From: Draconibacterium halophilum | GTDB taxonomy: Bacteria > Bacteroidota > Bacteroidia > Bacteroidales > Prolixibacteraceae | DNA length: 64,000 nucleotides | Reading direction: 5' to 3' | Assembly: GCF_010448835.1 (NCBI RefSeq) | Contig: NZ_CP048409.1 | Location: forward strand, 1,116,001 to 1,180,000 | Notes under the pieces: model-generated | Seen by the model: only the letters and a program-made list of their open reading frames with translations | The model's database searches: none | What the model was told of the DNA's origin: nothing | Shown here: in pieces, positions 35,153 to 44,329 of the stretch | Layout: each line of letters begins with the position of its first letter | Numbering within the stretch: position 1 is the first letter of the stretch | Made by a program: the position numbers and the translations under genes

Positions 35153-37174
35153 TTAAAGTTCAATTTGTTTTTTCAAATAAACGCTTACATATATCAGCAT
35201 TCTAACAACTTCATTTTTATCATTTCTTACAAACTCAACTTCATTTTTGCCGACTTCATCCTTCCATAAACCGGTATTGGTTTGCGTTGTTAGTGTTACT
35301 GTTTCATTCGCGATAGGATTTACGAATGCCAGTACTCCGTTTTCATAAATTACTTTAAAATCGGCCTGTGCCTGTGCCAGCCAGTAATTTCCAACAAGTG
35401 GTTTTATTTCGTTTGGCACTTCAGAGGCAATGCTGTCCTGTTCAAACTTTTTACCTAAAGGAATTACCTGTTGCAATTTCATGATAGAAATATTCCCATA
35501 GATGTCTTTTCCGAAAGAAAAATTCAGTTGCCTGGATACCGTTGGATAAAACACCCCGTTTTCATCGGGTGGATTAAGTGCCAGCACTTGTGCATTGGGA
35601 ATATCAACAGCGAGACTTCCATCTTGGTAGAGAATCTTAAAAATGCTGTTTCGTTCTTCAAACAGGTAATTGCCGAGGTATTTTTTGTATTCATCAGGAA
35701 CGGTATTATCAACCATTGCGTTCTCCATTTGATAGTCCAGAATTTTCATGGCTTTCGGATTGAAGGAAGTTTTTTCACCCAACCTGATATGTCCGGCATC
35801 TACAAAATCAAACTCGTGTGCAGTCGCATCAACAGCTACCCATCCGGCATCGCCCATATAAACCTCTGTCCAGGCGTGTTGGTAAAAGCAACCACCGGCA
35901 TATGAAATGTACATGCATCCGATTGAAAGGCGAGCCGGAATGCCAACCGCACGGCAAAAAGCTGTCAGTAATCGCGAATGGGAGCCGCATTCTCCTTCGC
36001 GGGTATTGTAAGTATTAATGGCTGATGTGCCGCCCGGAATAGCTGCCATAATATTTTCGCCAACCCATGTGCTGAGTTTAACGGTTGCTTCCCAGGCATC
36101 TTTTGAATCTTTTGTAATACGTTCCGCCTCCTGAACTAAAACGGGATGATCCGATTCAATCAGTCTTTCCGGTTCAAGGTATTTTTTAAGTTTTTCATCA
36201 GCAAACTTCGGTGGAAAAGGTGGGGCATTTTCTCCTGTGTAATGCTGTCGGTCAACTTCAAATACTCCTTCAATTAAATTATTGCTTACAGTTCCTTCGA
36301 ATTTCTGCCCCGGAAAATTTAAGTTCTTCGCTGTAATGACTTCTCCTTCTGATTGTATGGTTGCTTCAATTCTCATGGAAGAAATAGCGTGAACATTGGC
36401 GATAACCTTATCTACCCGGGCAAAAAGCAAATTATCGACATCAACAACCTGAATGCTCTTTTTTATGGATTCGTCGGCAAGGTAAATGAGCCGGTTTGAA
36501 CCTTCGGTTTTTAACGCGCGACTGTTTTCTTTATCCAGCCAGAATTTTGCAGTAGTACCTGTTTGATGATTGAATTCTTCTAATACAATTGTATTATAAT
36601 TGGCTCCCGCCAGTTCCAGTTTTTCTTCACCGATCCTTTCATAGGTTTTCGATATTATATCCCCACTCTGGATATCGAAAACCCTGTATTCTTTTGTTGC
36701 TGCATTTCCCTGAATAAAATCGTTCATTAAATGGGGGTAGGAGAGTGTATTCTCTAAAATTACACCATTGGGTAATTGGATTTCCCGAGGTTTTCCTCCT
36801 ACAACGGCAGTATAATAAGCAACACCGTTGTTAAATGTGGCACACGAGTAGATCTCGGCTCTGGTTTTAAAACGCTGTTCAACAAAAACGGGGAGTTCTG
36901 TTTCAGGTGTAATTAATACATTCTCTGTAATGATTAACTCCACATTTCCGCCCAGTGCACGCTGTTTTACGAACGCTTCTGTATTTACGCTTAATAATTT
37001 CCGGCCATCTTTTTCAGTAGAAGTTATGGACATCTCAGAATAGCCGCAAAGTACACCGCTTATCTCAACGGCGTAAGTCATTTTTTTCGGCATGTCGTTT
37101 AGGCTCTGCCCAGGTGCTGCTATCCATAAAAAAGTAGACAGCAATAGCCAACTTATGGTTTTTATTGTTTTCAT
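35153..37174 (-). CDS. Exported transglutaminase-like protein
   Basis: A 673-residue protein (start ATG 37174) with a signal peptide (ending APGQ). The transglutaminase core has the triad Cys 396 (GECGSHS), His 433 (YQHAWTEVY) and Asp 449 (VAVDATAHEFD). In bacteria such domains are mostly papain-like peptidases or amidases. The N-terminal about 300 residues are beta-rich (DUF3857-like arrangement is possible). The C-terminal 200 residues contain two similar PxEYKKYLGNYLF and PNEIKPLVGNYWL repeats. It is the third gene of the ECF-sigma operon, 51 bp after the membrane gene, so it may be regulated by, or act in, the envelope-stress signal. Confidence 0.78.
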   Translation of the reverse strand: MKTIKTISWLLLSTFLWIAAPGQSLNDMPKKMTYAVEISGVLCGYSEMSITSTEKDGRKLLSVNTEAFVKQRALGGNVELIITENVLITPETELPVFVEQRFKTRAEIYSCATFNNGVAYYTAVVGGKPREIQLPNGVILENTLSYPHLMNDFIQGNAATKEYRVFDIQSGDIISKTYERIGEEKLELAGANYNTIVLEEFNHQTGTTAKFWLDKENSRALKTEGSNRLIYLADESIKKSIQVVDVDNLLFARVDKVIANVHAISSMRIEATIQSEGEVITAKNLNFPGQKFEGTVSNNLIEGVFEVDRQHYTGENAPPFPPKFADEKLKKYLEPERLIESDHPVLVQEAERITKDSKDAWEATVKLSTWVGENIMAAIPGGTSAINTYNTREGECGSHSRLLTAFCRAVGIPARLSIGCMYISYAGGCFYQHAWTEVYMGDAGWVAVDATAHEFDFVDAGHIRLGEKTSFNPKAMKILDYQMENAMVDNTVPDEYKKYLGNYLFEERNSIFKILYQDGSLAVDIPNAQVLALNPPDENGVFYPTVSRQLNFSFGKDIYGNISIMKLQQVIPLGKKFEQDSIASEVPNEIKPLVGNYWLAQAQADFKVIYENGVLAFVNPIANETVTLTTQTNTGLWKDEVGKNEVEFVRNDKNEVVRMLIYVSVYLKKQIEL

Positions 37175-37225
37175 GGCAGTAAATTTTTGGTTGATGAACA
37201 GTACGTTCACTGTTCCTCGTTCGGT

Positions 37226-37972
37226 TTATTTGACAATAAAACCGATGTTTTTAAGTACAATAACAAGCAGTAGAATTCCGGTAACAAGAACCAATGCCAA
37301 CAGTATTTTATTGGACCGGTCGCGTTTTCGTTGTAGTTCAATGTTTTCAGAAACCAGTTCCAGGTTTTTGTCATTTAGATCATTCAAACAGATTTCGAGG
37401 TGTTTAATGTGGTATTTTACCTGTCCCTGGTTAACAAAGAAGTTAAGAGCAATACCTATAAGGATAAAAGTTAGAAATACCACAAAATCTACACCGTTGA
37501 GCGGTCGCACATAACCGTAGGCAGTGTAAAAATAAACCAACGATCCGGCGATAAAGCCAAAGAGGTAAGTGCCCGATACGGAAAGTAGAGTAGTAAAGAA
37601 CTTTGTTTTTAGGTAAGTGAGCATGTAAGCCAGCTTGTCGCGAGTGTTTTGTCCGTTGTCAGCAGCCTCGGAAAAGCGGTTCAACATTTTGTATTGCATG
37701 AAAATTAAAGGAATAAGTAATACCATTCCTGCAACCGTAACTGACATTACGTTGGTAGTACCAAAATAAAGAACAAAGTCTATGGCCAGCACGCATAGTG
37801 CGAGTGCTTTCAAAACCAGATCTAAAATAATTATATTCTTTATTTTTTGTGTCGTATCGTTCGAGCGTCCCGAAATAAATTGTTCGATGGACGAGCTTTT
37901 GTAATCCGAAGCTTCCATCAGGGTTTCTGCTTTGTTCCACATAGCTTTTAATTTTTCGTCGTTTTTGTTCAT
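37226..37972 (-). CDS. Membrane protein, probable anti-sigma partner
   Basis: A 248-residue protein. The N-terminal about 50 residues are soluble (MNKNDEKLKAMWNKAETLME), followed by about four hydrophobic segments in two pairs, a coiled stretch (LNDLNDKNLELVSENIELQRKR) and a last helix at the C-terminus. Its ATG overlaps the sigma-factor stop by 4 bp (ATGA), the typical arrangement of ECF sigma and anti-sigma genes. It has no zinc-binding anti-sigma motif, so the role is inferred from context. Confidence 0.6.
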   Translation of the reverse strand: MNKNDEKLKAMWNKAETLMEASDYKSSSIEQFISGRSNDTTQKIKNIIILDLVLKALALCVLAIDFVLYFGTTNVMSVTVAGMVLLIPLIFMQYKMLNRFSEAADNGQNTRDKLAYMLTYLKTKFFTTLLSVSGTYLFGFIAGSLVYFYTAYGYVRPLNGVDFVVFLTFILIGIALNFFVNQGQVKYHIKHLEICLNDLNDKNLELVSENIELQRKRDRSNKILLALVLVTGILLLVIVLKNIGFIVK

Positions 37973-38478
37973 GACTCTTGCTTTTCTGTTTCTGAAACCA
38001 GTTCTTCCAGCTTCCGCTTTATGCGCACCAGTTTCACGCTTACATTGCCTTTAGTTGTCCCCATAATCGCTGCTATCTCGTCGTAACTTTTTTCTTCGAG
38101 CCAAAGCAGAATTAGCGCTTTGTCAATCCGGTTGAGTTTTGAAATAGCCCGGTAAAGTAGTTTCATTTGTTCCTTCTCGTCAGAAGGTTCCGTTTCCATA
38201 CGATCGTTGTCGCGCAGCTGTTCAAAATGAAGATCCTTATTCTTTTTCCGCACATCGCTGATTGCTGTATTCAGCGCTACCCGGTACATCCAGGTACTGA
38301 ATTTTGCTTCTTCCCTGAAATTTGGATACGATCTCCATAGCTGCAGGCAGATTTCCTGAAAAAGGTCTTCGCGGTCGGCCGGCCCATTGGTATAAACCAT
38401 TGTGACTTTATGAATGATCGCCTGGTATTTTTCGATCAATTCACTGAATTCCTTTTTCTTTGATCTCAGCACTTTCAT
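37969..38478 (-). CDS. ECF RNA polymerase sigma factor
   Basis: A 169-residue sigma-70 family factor with region 2 (DREDLFQEICLQLWRSY, then FSTWMYRVALNTAI) and region 4 (LEEKSYDEIAAIMGTTKGNV) and nothing else, so it is an ECF type. It starts the operon with the membrane protein and the transglutaminase-like gene. The trigger is unknown. Confidence 0.93.
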   Translation of the reverse strand: MKVLRSKKKEFSELIEKYQAIIHKVTMVYTNGPADREDLFQEICLQLWRSYPNFREEAKFSTWMYRVALNTAISDVRKKNKDLHFEQLRDNDRMETEPSDEKEQMKLLYRAISKLNRIDKALILLWLEEKSYDEIAAIMGTTKGNVSVKLVRIKRKLEELVSETEKQES

Positions 38479-38574
38479 TTTTTTTGTTTCACTTTGTTGG
38501 TCGCAACGAAACGAGAAAAACTACATTTTTTTTAGAAAAAGTTTTGGACGCCGGGAATTTCTTCAACTACTTCC

Positions 38575-39192
38575 TCAGCCAATAACTTCAATAACTTTGT
38601 ATTGAATGAGATCTTCAACCAGATCTTTGATTTCGGGCATATGCTCCGGTTCAACACCGGCTTTTACCCGAATCTCTTCAAGAGACAGATGTTCACCATC
38701 GGGGAATGGTAAATTATAGAGGAACTTCCCCTGTGCGGTAGTAAGATTGATTTTCTTTTCAGACCGTTCGCGCCCTTTGCCAACCCAAATAGCAAGATTG
38801 CTAAAGTACTGCCCATTACGGGCGAGCGAGAAACGTACACCGGCATTTCTTTTTTCGCGAATTTTTGATTGCTCCAAACTTCTGTCGCCGAAATTTCTCA
38901 ACTCTTCCAGTAAATCAATTTCAAAGGCAATTTTTTGTTTCTCCAATGTGTAGCGGAAATAAGGGCGTTTGCGTTCAATGGTTTCTTTTTTTGAGACGAT
39001 TCCCAAACTGGCCATGGCTTCCAGGAAATCCTGAACGGTTTGTATGTGCATGCCCAGTCGCGATGCAGCTTCCGACGCCGAAATGTCGCGGTAATTGTTC
39101 AAAAGCCTGAAAATATCTTTCGAATAATTTTTTGATATGTATGTGCCAAATCTGGCAGCGTCTTCAAAGTTCATGTTATGAAAATATTCCAA
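38575..39192 (-). CDS. Winged-helix DNA-binding protein
   Basis: A 205-residue protein. The first about 70 residues look like a winged helix (DIFRLLNNYRDISASEAASR, then LGMHIQTVQDFLEAM) of ArsR/MarR style; the rest is mixed and ends with a small helical part (LSLEEIRVKAGVEPEH). The start may be ATG 39192, overlapping the upstream membrane gene by 17 bp, or ATG 39174 (MNFEDAARF). Coupling with the membrane gene suggests a one-component sensory pair. It has no sequence family I can name. Confidence 0.6.
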   Translation of the reverse strand: MEYFHNMNFEDAARFGTYISKNYSKDIFRLLNNYRDISASEAASRLGMHIQTVQDFLEAMASLGIVSKKETIERKRPYFRYTLEKQKIAFEIDLLEELRNFGDRSLEQSKIREKRNAGVRFSLARNGQYFSNLAIWVGKGRERSEKKINLTTAQGKFLYNLPFPDGEHLSLEEIRVKAGVEPEHMPEIKDLVEDLIQYKVIEVIG

Positions 39193-39997
39193 GTTTAACC
39201 GAATTCAACCGGTCTAAAATTCTCACTTTATCGCCCCGCATATAAAAATCGGCAAAGGTGATAAACAACTTTCCCATCGATTCGCAAAGGTGATCGAATG
39301 CGAGATCTTCTTTGTAATCGAGGTAATCTTTTCGCGAAATATGCACCGATACCTGTCCGTCGAAATTGAAAGCGATCCAGGTTTTTTCGAGGTAATTAAA
39401 ATTAGGGTTGTACAAAGCAGCCCACTCATGTCCGTACTTTATGGGAACAATCAACACCCTGTTTTCTTCCTGGTAGGTCATTCCAACCATAATGCGTTTC
39501 AGGTAATTGGTGAAATCAATAATATCGTATTTTGAGTATTCGACTACTCCTGCAGGTCGTGGCCGCTCTGTATATGATTCAGGGCCTTCGTCTACATCCC
39601 ATGCTGCCAATTCCAGCACTTCACGCCCCCGGTAATTAAATCGTTTGGTAATCATTCCATAGATTAACCAAAACAACAAAAGATAAAAAAACACCAGGAC
39701 CGCTTTGAATTCATTGGGGAGTTGGGGGACCGGTGCATTTAGACTTTCAGGTACTTTCATCAATAACATTACCCCACCTAACGATAGCAGGTAAAAAGCG
39801 CTCACCAGCATATAATAATTGCCTGTTTTATAAAACGACCAGAATCCGAATGCCAGTGAATAACATAGAATCAGGATCCCCAGCGCTGTAAAAGCTACTC
39901 TGAGATCGAAAAAAATGAAACATAAGAAGAAGATTACAAGTGAGATGATGGCCGGAACCAATCCTTGTATACCTCTGTCTGCTTTTAACTTTTTCAT
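39176..39997 (-). CDS. Membrane protein of unknown function
   Basis: A 273-residue protein. Four hydrophobic segments (about 12-32, 34-52, 57-80, 98-118) are followed by a soluble C-terminal domain of about 150 residues rich in aromatic residues (YGHEWAALYNPNFNYLEKTW). No motif is recognised. The gene ends inside the start of the winged-helix gene, so the two are coupled. The soluble tail would lie in the cytosol if the four helices start inside. Confidence 0.55.
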   Translation of the reverse strand: MKKLKADRGIQGLVPAIISLVIFFLCFIFFDLRVAFTALGILILCYSLAFGFWSFYKTGNYYMLVSAFYLLSLGGVMLLMKVPESLNAPVPQLPNEFKAVLVFFYLLLFWLIYGMITKRFNYRGREVLELAAWDVDEGPESYTERPRPAGVVEYSKYDIIDFTNYLKRIMVGMTYQEENRVLIVPIKYGHEWAALYNPNFNYLEKTWIAFNFDGQVSVHISRKDYLDYKEDLAFDHLCESMGKLFITFADFYMRGDKVRILDRLNSVKLGIFS

Positions 39998-40158
39998 GGC
40001 CTGAATACTTTAGTTAATAAATACTACAAAAAATATGAACTATACAAAGTTAATACCTTTTCAGCCTGTTTGTCAAGACCTACGATGATGTTGTTCAGCA
40101 TAGATTAGTCTTGCAATAAATCATTTTTAATAATTACCAACATAACCAAAATGATTGT

Positions 40159-40166
40159 TATATTTG
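40159..40166 (+). promoter_or_regulatory. -7 promoter box before the DUF151 gene
   Basis: TATATTTG fully matches TAnnTTTG, 37 bp before ATG 40203. Confidence 0.55.
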
Positions 40167-40202
40167 TTTGCATCGAAAAAAAGATACAGGGCAAACGTTA
40201 GT

Positions 40203-40796
40203 ATGCAAAAAAAAATACGCTTAAACATTTTAGGATTATCGGTAAGCCAAACCCAATCAGGGGCTTACGCGTTGGTGTTGGCAGAAGAAGAAGGTGAACG
40301 TAGAATCCCTATTATTATCGGACCGGTTGAAGCACAGGCGATTGCCATTCAGCTAGAAGGATTAAAACCTCCGCGCCCACTTACCCACGATTTAATAAAA
40401 AATATGGCTCTGGCTTTTGATATTGCCCTGCTGGAAGTAACCATATACAAGTTGGAAGAAGGCATATTTTATTCGGAGCTATTGTGTGAGATGAACGGCA
40501 AAGAGGTTCGGATAGATTCGCGAACATCAGATGCAGTAGCTTTGGCGCTGCGTTTCAGGTGTCCGATTTATACTGCGGAAGAAATTCTGCAGAAAGCCGG
40601 AATTGTATTGGAGACCGATGATGAAAACTCTCCGGTGCGCAGTATGATGGATGAAGATGAAACAGAAATAGTAGGCTCTTCTTATGCGCAGTACTCAACC
40701 AGCGATCTACAGGAGCTGCTGAATGAGGCCATTGCGGAAGAGGATTATGAAAAGGCATCGATAATACGCGATGAATTAAATAAACGAGAGAAATAA
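40203..40796 (+). CDS. Bifunctional nuclease family protein (DUF151) with UVR motif
   Basis: A 197-residue protein (start ATG 40203; an upstream TTG at 40155 adds a poor extension and lies over the promoter). Residues 1-130 form the BFN/DUF151 domain (LGLSVSQTQSGAYALVLAEE, IPIIIGPVEAQAIA, and the DAVALALRFRCPIY segment). An acidic linker follows, then a C-terminal UVR motif (LNEAIAEEDYEKASIIRDEL), as in UvrB/UvrC and McsA. DUF151 proteins are reported with DNase/RNase activity in some organisms. The next gene, a nucleoside transporter, suggests nucleic-acid degradation and uptake, but this is inference. Confidence 0.88.
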   Translation: MQKKIRLNILGLSVSQTQSGAYALVLAEEEGERRIPIIIGPVEAQAIAIQLEGLKPPRPLTHDLIKNMALAFDIALLEVTIYKLEEGIFYSELLCEMNGKEVRIDSRTSDAVALALRFRCPIYTAEEILQKAGIVLETDDENSPVRSMMDEDETEIVGSSYAQYSTSDLQELLNEAIAEEDYEKASIIRDELNKREK

Positions 40797-40908
40797 ATCG
40801 ATTATGGAGTTCAAAAATCACCCCTGTCGCCCGTTGGGCTCCTGTCCCCTTGGGGGACAATCGCTGCGAAGAAGGGATAGGGGTGAAAAAAAAGAGAAAT
40901 ATATTAAT
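40797..40908. repeat. Palindromic C/G element before the nucleoside transporter gene
   Basis: In this 112-bp gap, 40819-40885 starts CACCCCTGTC and ends GATAGGGGTG. It contains inner hairpins such as TGTCCCC/GGGGGACA (40853-40858 at its right arm). It is of the same CCCC...TCCCC type as the palindromes inside valS. It makes a false ATG start possible at 40804. Confidence 0.7.
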
Positions 40909-42360
40909 ATGAAACGCATAATGTTGTTGCTGGTAGTAATTACCGGCATTTTCTTTTTGCAACCGTTAGCGGCACATGCCGGAGATACAGTACTTGCGGC
41001 AGCCGACGCGGCATCACAACAAACCGATACTTCAAATATTCTTTTGGCAAAGGAACGACAAACGCCTTTCTCAATTATGACCCTTTTTCGGGGATTGTTA
41101 GGAATGGTTGTATTGGTTTTTGTCGGTTTTCTTTTTAGCTCTGATCGCCGCAATATTCCCTGGCGAACAGTTGGAATTGGTCTGTTAATGCAGATTTTAT
41201 TGGCATTGGGAGTTTTGTATGTGCCTATTGTGGAGGCTGGTTTTGCATTTTTTGGAAAGATATTCGTTAAGGTCCTCGACTTTACCAAAGAGGGGAGTAT
41301 TTTTCTTTTGGGCGATCTGATGGATGCCGATACCTATGGTTATATTTTTCTTTTCCAGGTGTTACCAACCATTATCTTCTTTTCAGCCTTAACCAGTTTG
41401 TTGTTTTACTGGGGAATAATCCAAAAGATTGTGTACGGACTCGCGTGGGTGTTTACCAAAGTTCTTCGGATTTCAGGTGCAGAAGCTCTTTCGGTAGCCG
41501 GGAATATTTTTCTTGGGCAAACCGAATCGCCGCTGATGATTAAAGCCTATCTTGATAAAATGAGCAAATCGGAGATTCTGCTGGTTATGACCGGTGGAAT
41601 GGCAACACTTGCCGGAGGAGTTTTGGCGGCTTATATTGCACTCCTTGGCGGCGATGATCCTCAGCTTAGGCTCGAGTTTGCCAAGCACCTGCTTACGGCA
41701 TCAGTAATGGCTGCACCTGCGGCAATTGTATTTTCAAAAATGCTGGTACCGCCCACCGAAGCGATTAACAAAACCATTGAAGTAAACCGCGATAAAATTG
41801 GAAGTAATGTGCTTGATGCGATTACAAATGGAACTACCGAAGGTGTAAAATTAGCCGTGAACGTTGCAGCAATGCTTTTGGCTTTTATTGCTTTTATTGC
41901 CATGTTCAATTTTATTTTTACTAAGGTAGGAGCGTGGACACACCTCAACGATTTAATTGCCAACGTTACCAATGGTAAATATGAAGAGCTTTCGCTGCAA
42001 TTTATTTTGGGTTATACGTTTTCGCCAATTATGTGGTTAATTGGAGTGTGTCCTGAAGATATTGCAGTAGTTGGTCGTTTATTGGGTGAGAAACTGATTC
42101 TAACCGAATTTATTGGTTATGTATCTTTGGCAGATTTAAAAGCTGCCGGTGCATTTACCGAGAGCAAGTCGATTATTATGGCGACATATATATTATGTGG
42201 TTTTGCTAATTTTTCATCAATCGGAATTCAAATTGGTGGAATTGGAGCCCTGGCACCAAAACGCCGGGTGTTGTTGTCGCAATACGGAATGCGTGCATTG
42301 CTGGCCGGAACACTGGCTTCGTTGATGTCGGCAACTATTATTGGTATGATTCTCGGGTAA
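40909..42360 (+). CDS. Concentrative nucleoside transporter (CNT/NupC family)
   Basis: A 483-residue inner-membrane transporter. I start at ATG 40909 because the 35 residues before it are encoded by the palindromic repeat. A signal-like first helix (residues 3-22) is followed by a short periplasmic stretch rich in Ala/Asp/Gln/Thr, then about nine helices with the CNT motifs GNIFLGQTESPLM and GLMTVIAG-like GGMATLAGGVL. Coupled Na+ or H+ import of nucleosides is expected. An N-terminal signal-like helix in front of CNT is common in Bacteroidota. It is preceded by the DUF151 nuclease gene. Confidence 0.9.
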   Translation: MKRIMLLLVVITGIFFLQPLAAHAGDTVLAAADAASQQTDTSNILLAKERQTPFSIMTLFRGLLGMVVLVFVGFLFSSDRRNIPWRTVGIGLLMQILLALGVLYVPIVEAGFAFFGKIFVKVLDFTKEGSIFLLGDLMDADTYGYIFLFQVLPTIIFFSALTSLLFYWGIIQKIVYGLAWVFTKVLRISGAEALSVAGNIFLGQTESPLMIKAYLDKMSKSEILLVMTGGMATLAGGVLAAYIALLGGDDPQLRLEFAKHLLTASVMAAPAAIVFSKMLVPPTEAINKTIEVNRDKIGSNVLDAITNGTTEGVKLAVNVAAMLLAFIAFIAMFNFIFTKVGAWTHLNDLIANVTNGKYEELSLQFILGYTFSPIMWLIGVCPEDIAVVGRLLGEKLILTEFIGYVSLADLKAAGAFTESKSIIMATYILCGFANFSSIGIQIGGIGALAPKRRVLLSQYGMRALLAGTLASLMSATIIGMILG

Positions 42361-42583
42361 TATAAAAACATGTTAATTAATACTTTGGAAAAGTAAACCA
42401 ACTGCGAATAAAGCAATCACAGTGCTATGTTTTGTTTTTAAAAGCAAATAATCCACTGTTTTTTTACTGGTTCAGCATGGTGGAAGTGAACTGAACAACA
42501 GCGATTTTCAGTTTATCGGAATAAAAGATTGTTACTTTTTATCCTTATTCTGGTGCAGCACGCCAAACTCTGATCTCTGAACA

Positions 42584-42613
42584 TTGAACTCTAAACTTTT
42601 AATGTTACTTTTG
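42584..42613 (+). promoter_or_regulatory. valS: valS promoter
   Basis: TTG at 42584-42586, a 19-bp spacer and TACTTTTG at 42606-42613 match the Bacteroidota -33/-7 pair. The transcription start would lie near 42620, about 25 nt before the ATG. The promoter is intact although the gene is interrupted. Confidence 0.7.
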
Positions 42614-43276
42614 CACCTCAAATTTTTAGCTAGATATTTCAAAATGAGTCAAATGGAAATTCCGAGCAAGTACAACCCCGCCGAGGTTGAAGATAAATGG
42701 TACAAATACTGGATGGATAACAACTATTTCCATTCAACACCCGACGAGCGTGAACCTTATACAATTGTAATTCCACCACCAAACGTAACCGGTGTGTTAC
42801 ACATGGGGCACATGCTTAACAATACCATTCAGGATATTCTGGTCCGCCGTGCGCGCATGACCGGTAAAAATGCCTGCTGGGTGCCGGGAACCGACCATGC
42901 ATCGATTGCTACCGAAGCCAAAGTGGTAAATAAACTAAATACTGAAGGAATTGATAAATATGATCTTTCGCGCGATGAATTCTTGAAACATGCCTGGGAA
43001 TGGACCGATAAACACGGTGGCATTATCCTCGAGCAGCTTAAAAAACTGGGTGCCTCGTGCGACTGGGATCGTACAGCTTTTACCATGGACGAAGCCCGCA
43101 GCGAATCGGTAATCAAAGTTTTTGTCGACCTGTTCAACAAAGGAATGATTTACCGCGGTGTACGCATGGTAAACTGGGACCCGGCAGCTAAAACTGCACT
43201 TTCTGATGAGGAAGTGATCTACAAAGAAATGCAGGGAAAACTGTATTACCTGAATTATAAAATTGAAGAAGACGAA

Positions 43277-43705
43277 GCCCCTCTGACTCCCCGAGGGGGA
43301 GGACAAACAGCCGCTATATAAAACTGCACGCAAAGCAGATTATGAACTGTTGAAGAAAAATGCGAAAGAACTTCGTAAGTTCTCTACAGAAGCAGAAAGT
43401 GCTTTGTGGAAAATGGTTCGTGCAAAGAAATTAGGCGACAAGTTTAGAAGACAACATATAATCAATGATATTATTGTGGATTTTGTTTGTCTGGATAAAA
43501 AGCTGGTAATTGAAGTTGATGGAGGATATCACAATAAACCTGAAATCCAGGAATTAGATCAGCTTAAAACTGATATTCTAAATGAGTTAGGATATAAAGT
43601 TATTCGGTTTACAAATGAAGAAGTACTTGTAAATATAGATGCTGTAATGGACTCTATCCAGAGAGCACTTCTTAGCTCTCCCCCCACGGGGGAGTCGGAG
43701 GGGCC
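43277..43705 (+). mobile_element. DUF559-carrying insertion inside valS
   Basis: The insert is bounded on both sides by GCC and has inverted ends: left GCCCCTCTGACTCCCC (followed by GAGGGGGAG), right CTCCCCCCACGGGGGAG and then TCGGAGGGGC. Each end is itself a hairpin. Net length between the two GCC triplets is 426 bp, a multiple of three, so the host frame continues in register beyond the insert. Inside is one endonuclease-like ORF in a different frame (43350-43766). Confidence 0.8.
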
Positions 43706-43766
43706 TTCGTTACAATCGCAACTACTCGTCCTGAAACGATTTTGGGCGATACGGCCGTATGTGTAA
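43350..43766 (+). CDS. DUF559-domain endonuclease-like protein
   Basis: The frame is open from 43287 to 43766 but has no ATG before residue 22 of the shown product; TTG 43350 is the best candidate start (LKKNAKELRKFSTEAE). The core is DUF559, a relative of the very-short-patch repair (Vsr) nuclease fold, with KFRRQHIINDIIVDFVC, LVIEVDGGYH (metal-binding Asp/Glu) and an LGYKVIRF strand with the conserved Asn in FTNEEV. The last about 30 residues are read from the element's right end and from valS out of frame. It may be translated after ribosomes stop at 43319-43321 (re-initiation), which is inference. It probably cuts DNA to move or to home the element. Confidence 0.85.
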   Translation: MKKNAKELRKFSTEAESALWKMVRAKKLGDKFRRQHIINDIIVDFVCLDKKLVIEVDGGYHNKPEIQELDQLKTDILNELGYKVIRFTNEEVLVNIDAVMDSIQRALLSSPPTGESEGPSLQSQLLVLKRFWAIRPYV

Positions 43767-44329
43767 ATCCAAACGATGAGCGTTTTGCCCACCTGAAAGG
43801 AAAACGTGTTTTGGTGCCGCTGATCAACCGTTCAATCCCGATTATTGAGGACGAATATGTTGACATGGAGTTTGGTACCGGATGTTTGAAAATTACACCT
43901 GCCCACGATATAAATGACTATGAAATTGGCCTGAAATATAACCTGCCATCCATCGATATTTTTAACGACAACGGAACGCTGAATGAAAAGGCGGAGATGT
44001 TTGTTGGTGAAGATCGTTTTGATGTTCGCGATAAAATTGTTTCAGAATTGGAGAAGGCAGGAAATCTGGCTAAAATAGAAGACTATACCAATAAAGTTGG
44101 TTTCTCGGAGCGTACCGATGTAATTATTGAGCCAAAACTATCGGCGCAGTGGTTCCTGAAAATGGAAGAACTGGTAAAACCGGCGTTGGAGAATGTGATG
44201 AACGACACCATTGCGTTTCATCCTCCGAAATTTAAAAATACCTATAAGCACTGGATGGGCAACATCAAAGACTGGTGTATTAGCCGCCAGTTGTGGTGGG
44301 GCCACCAAATTCCGGTGTATTATATAGAA

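Noticed and set aside
35471..35905. 144-codon plus-strand ORF
   Set aside because: It is opposite the transglutaminase core with its intact triad; no domain of its own.
40804..40908. N-terminal extension of the nucleoside transporter from ATG 40804
   Set aside because: The extension is encoded by a palindromic repeat; the natural signal-like start is ATG 40909.
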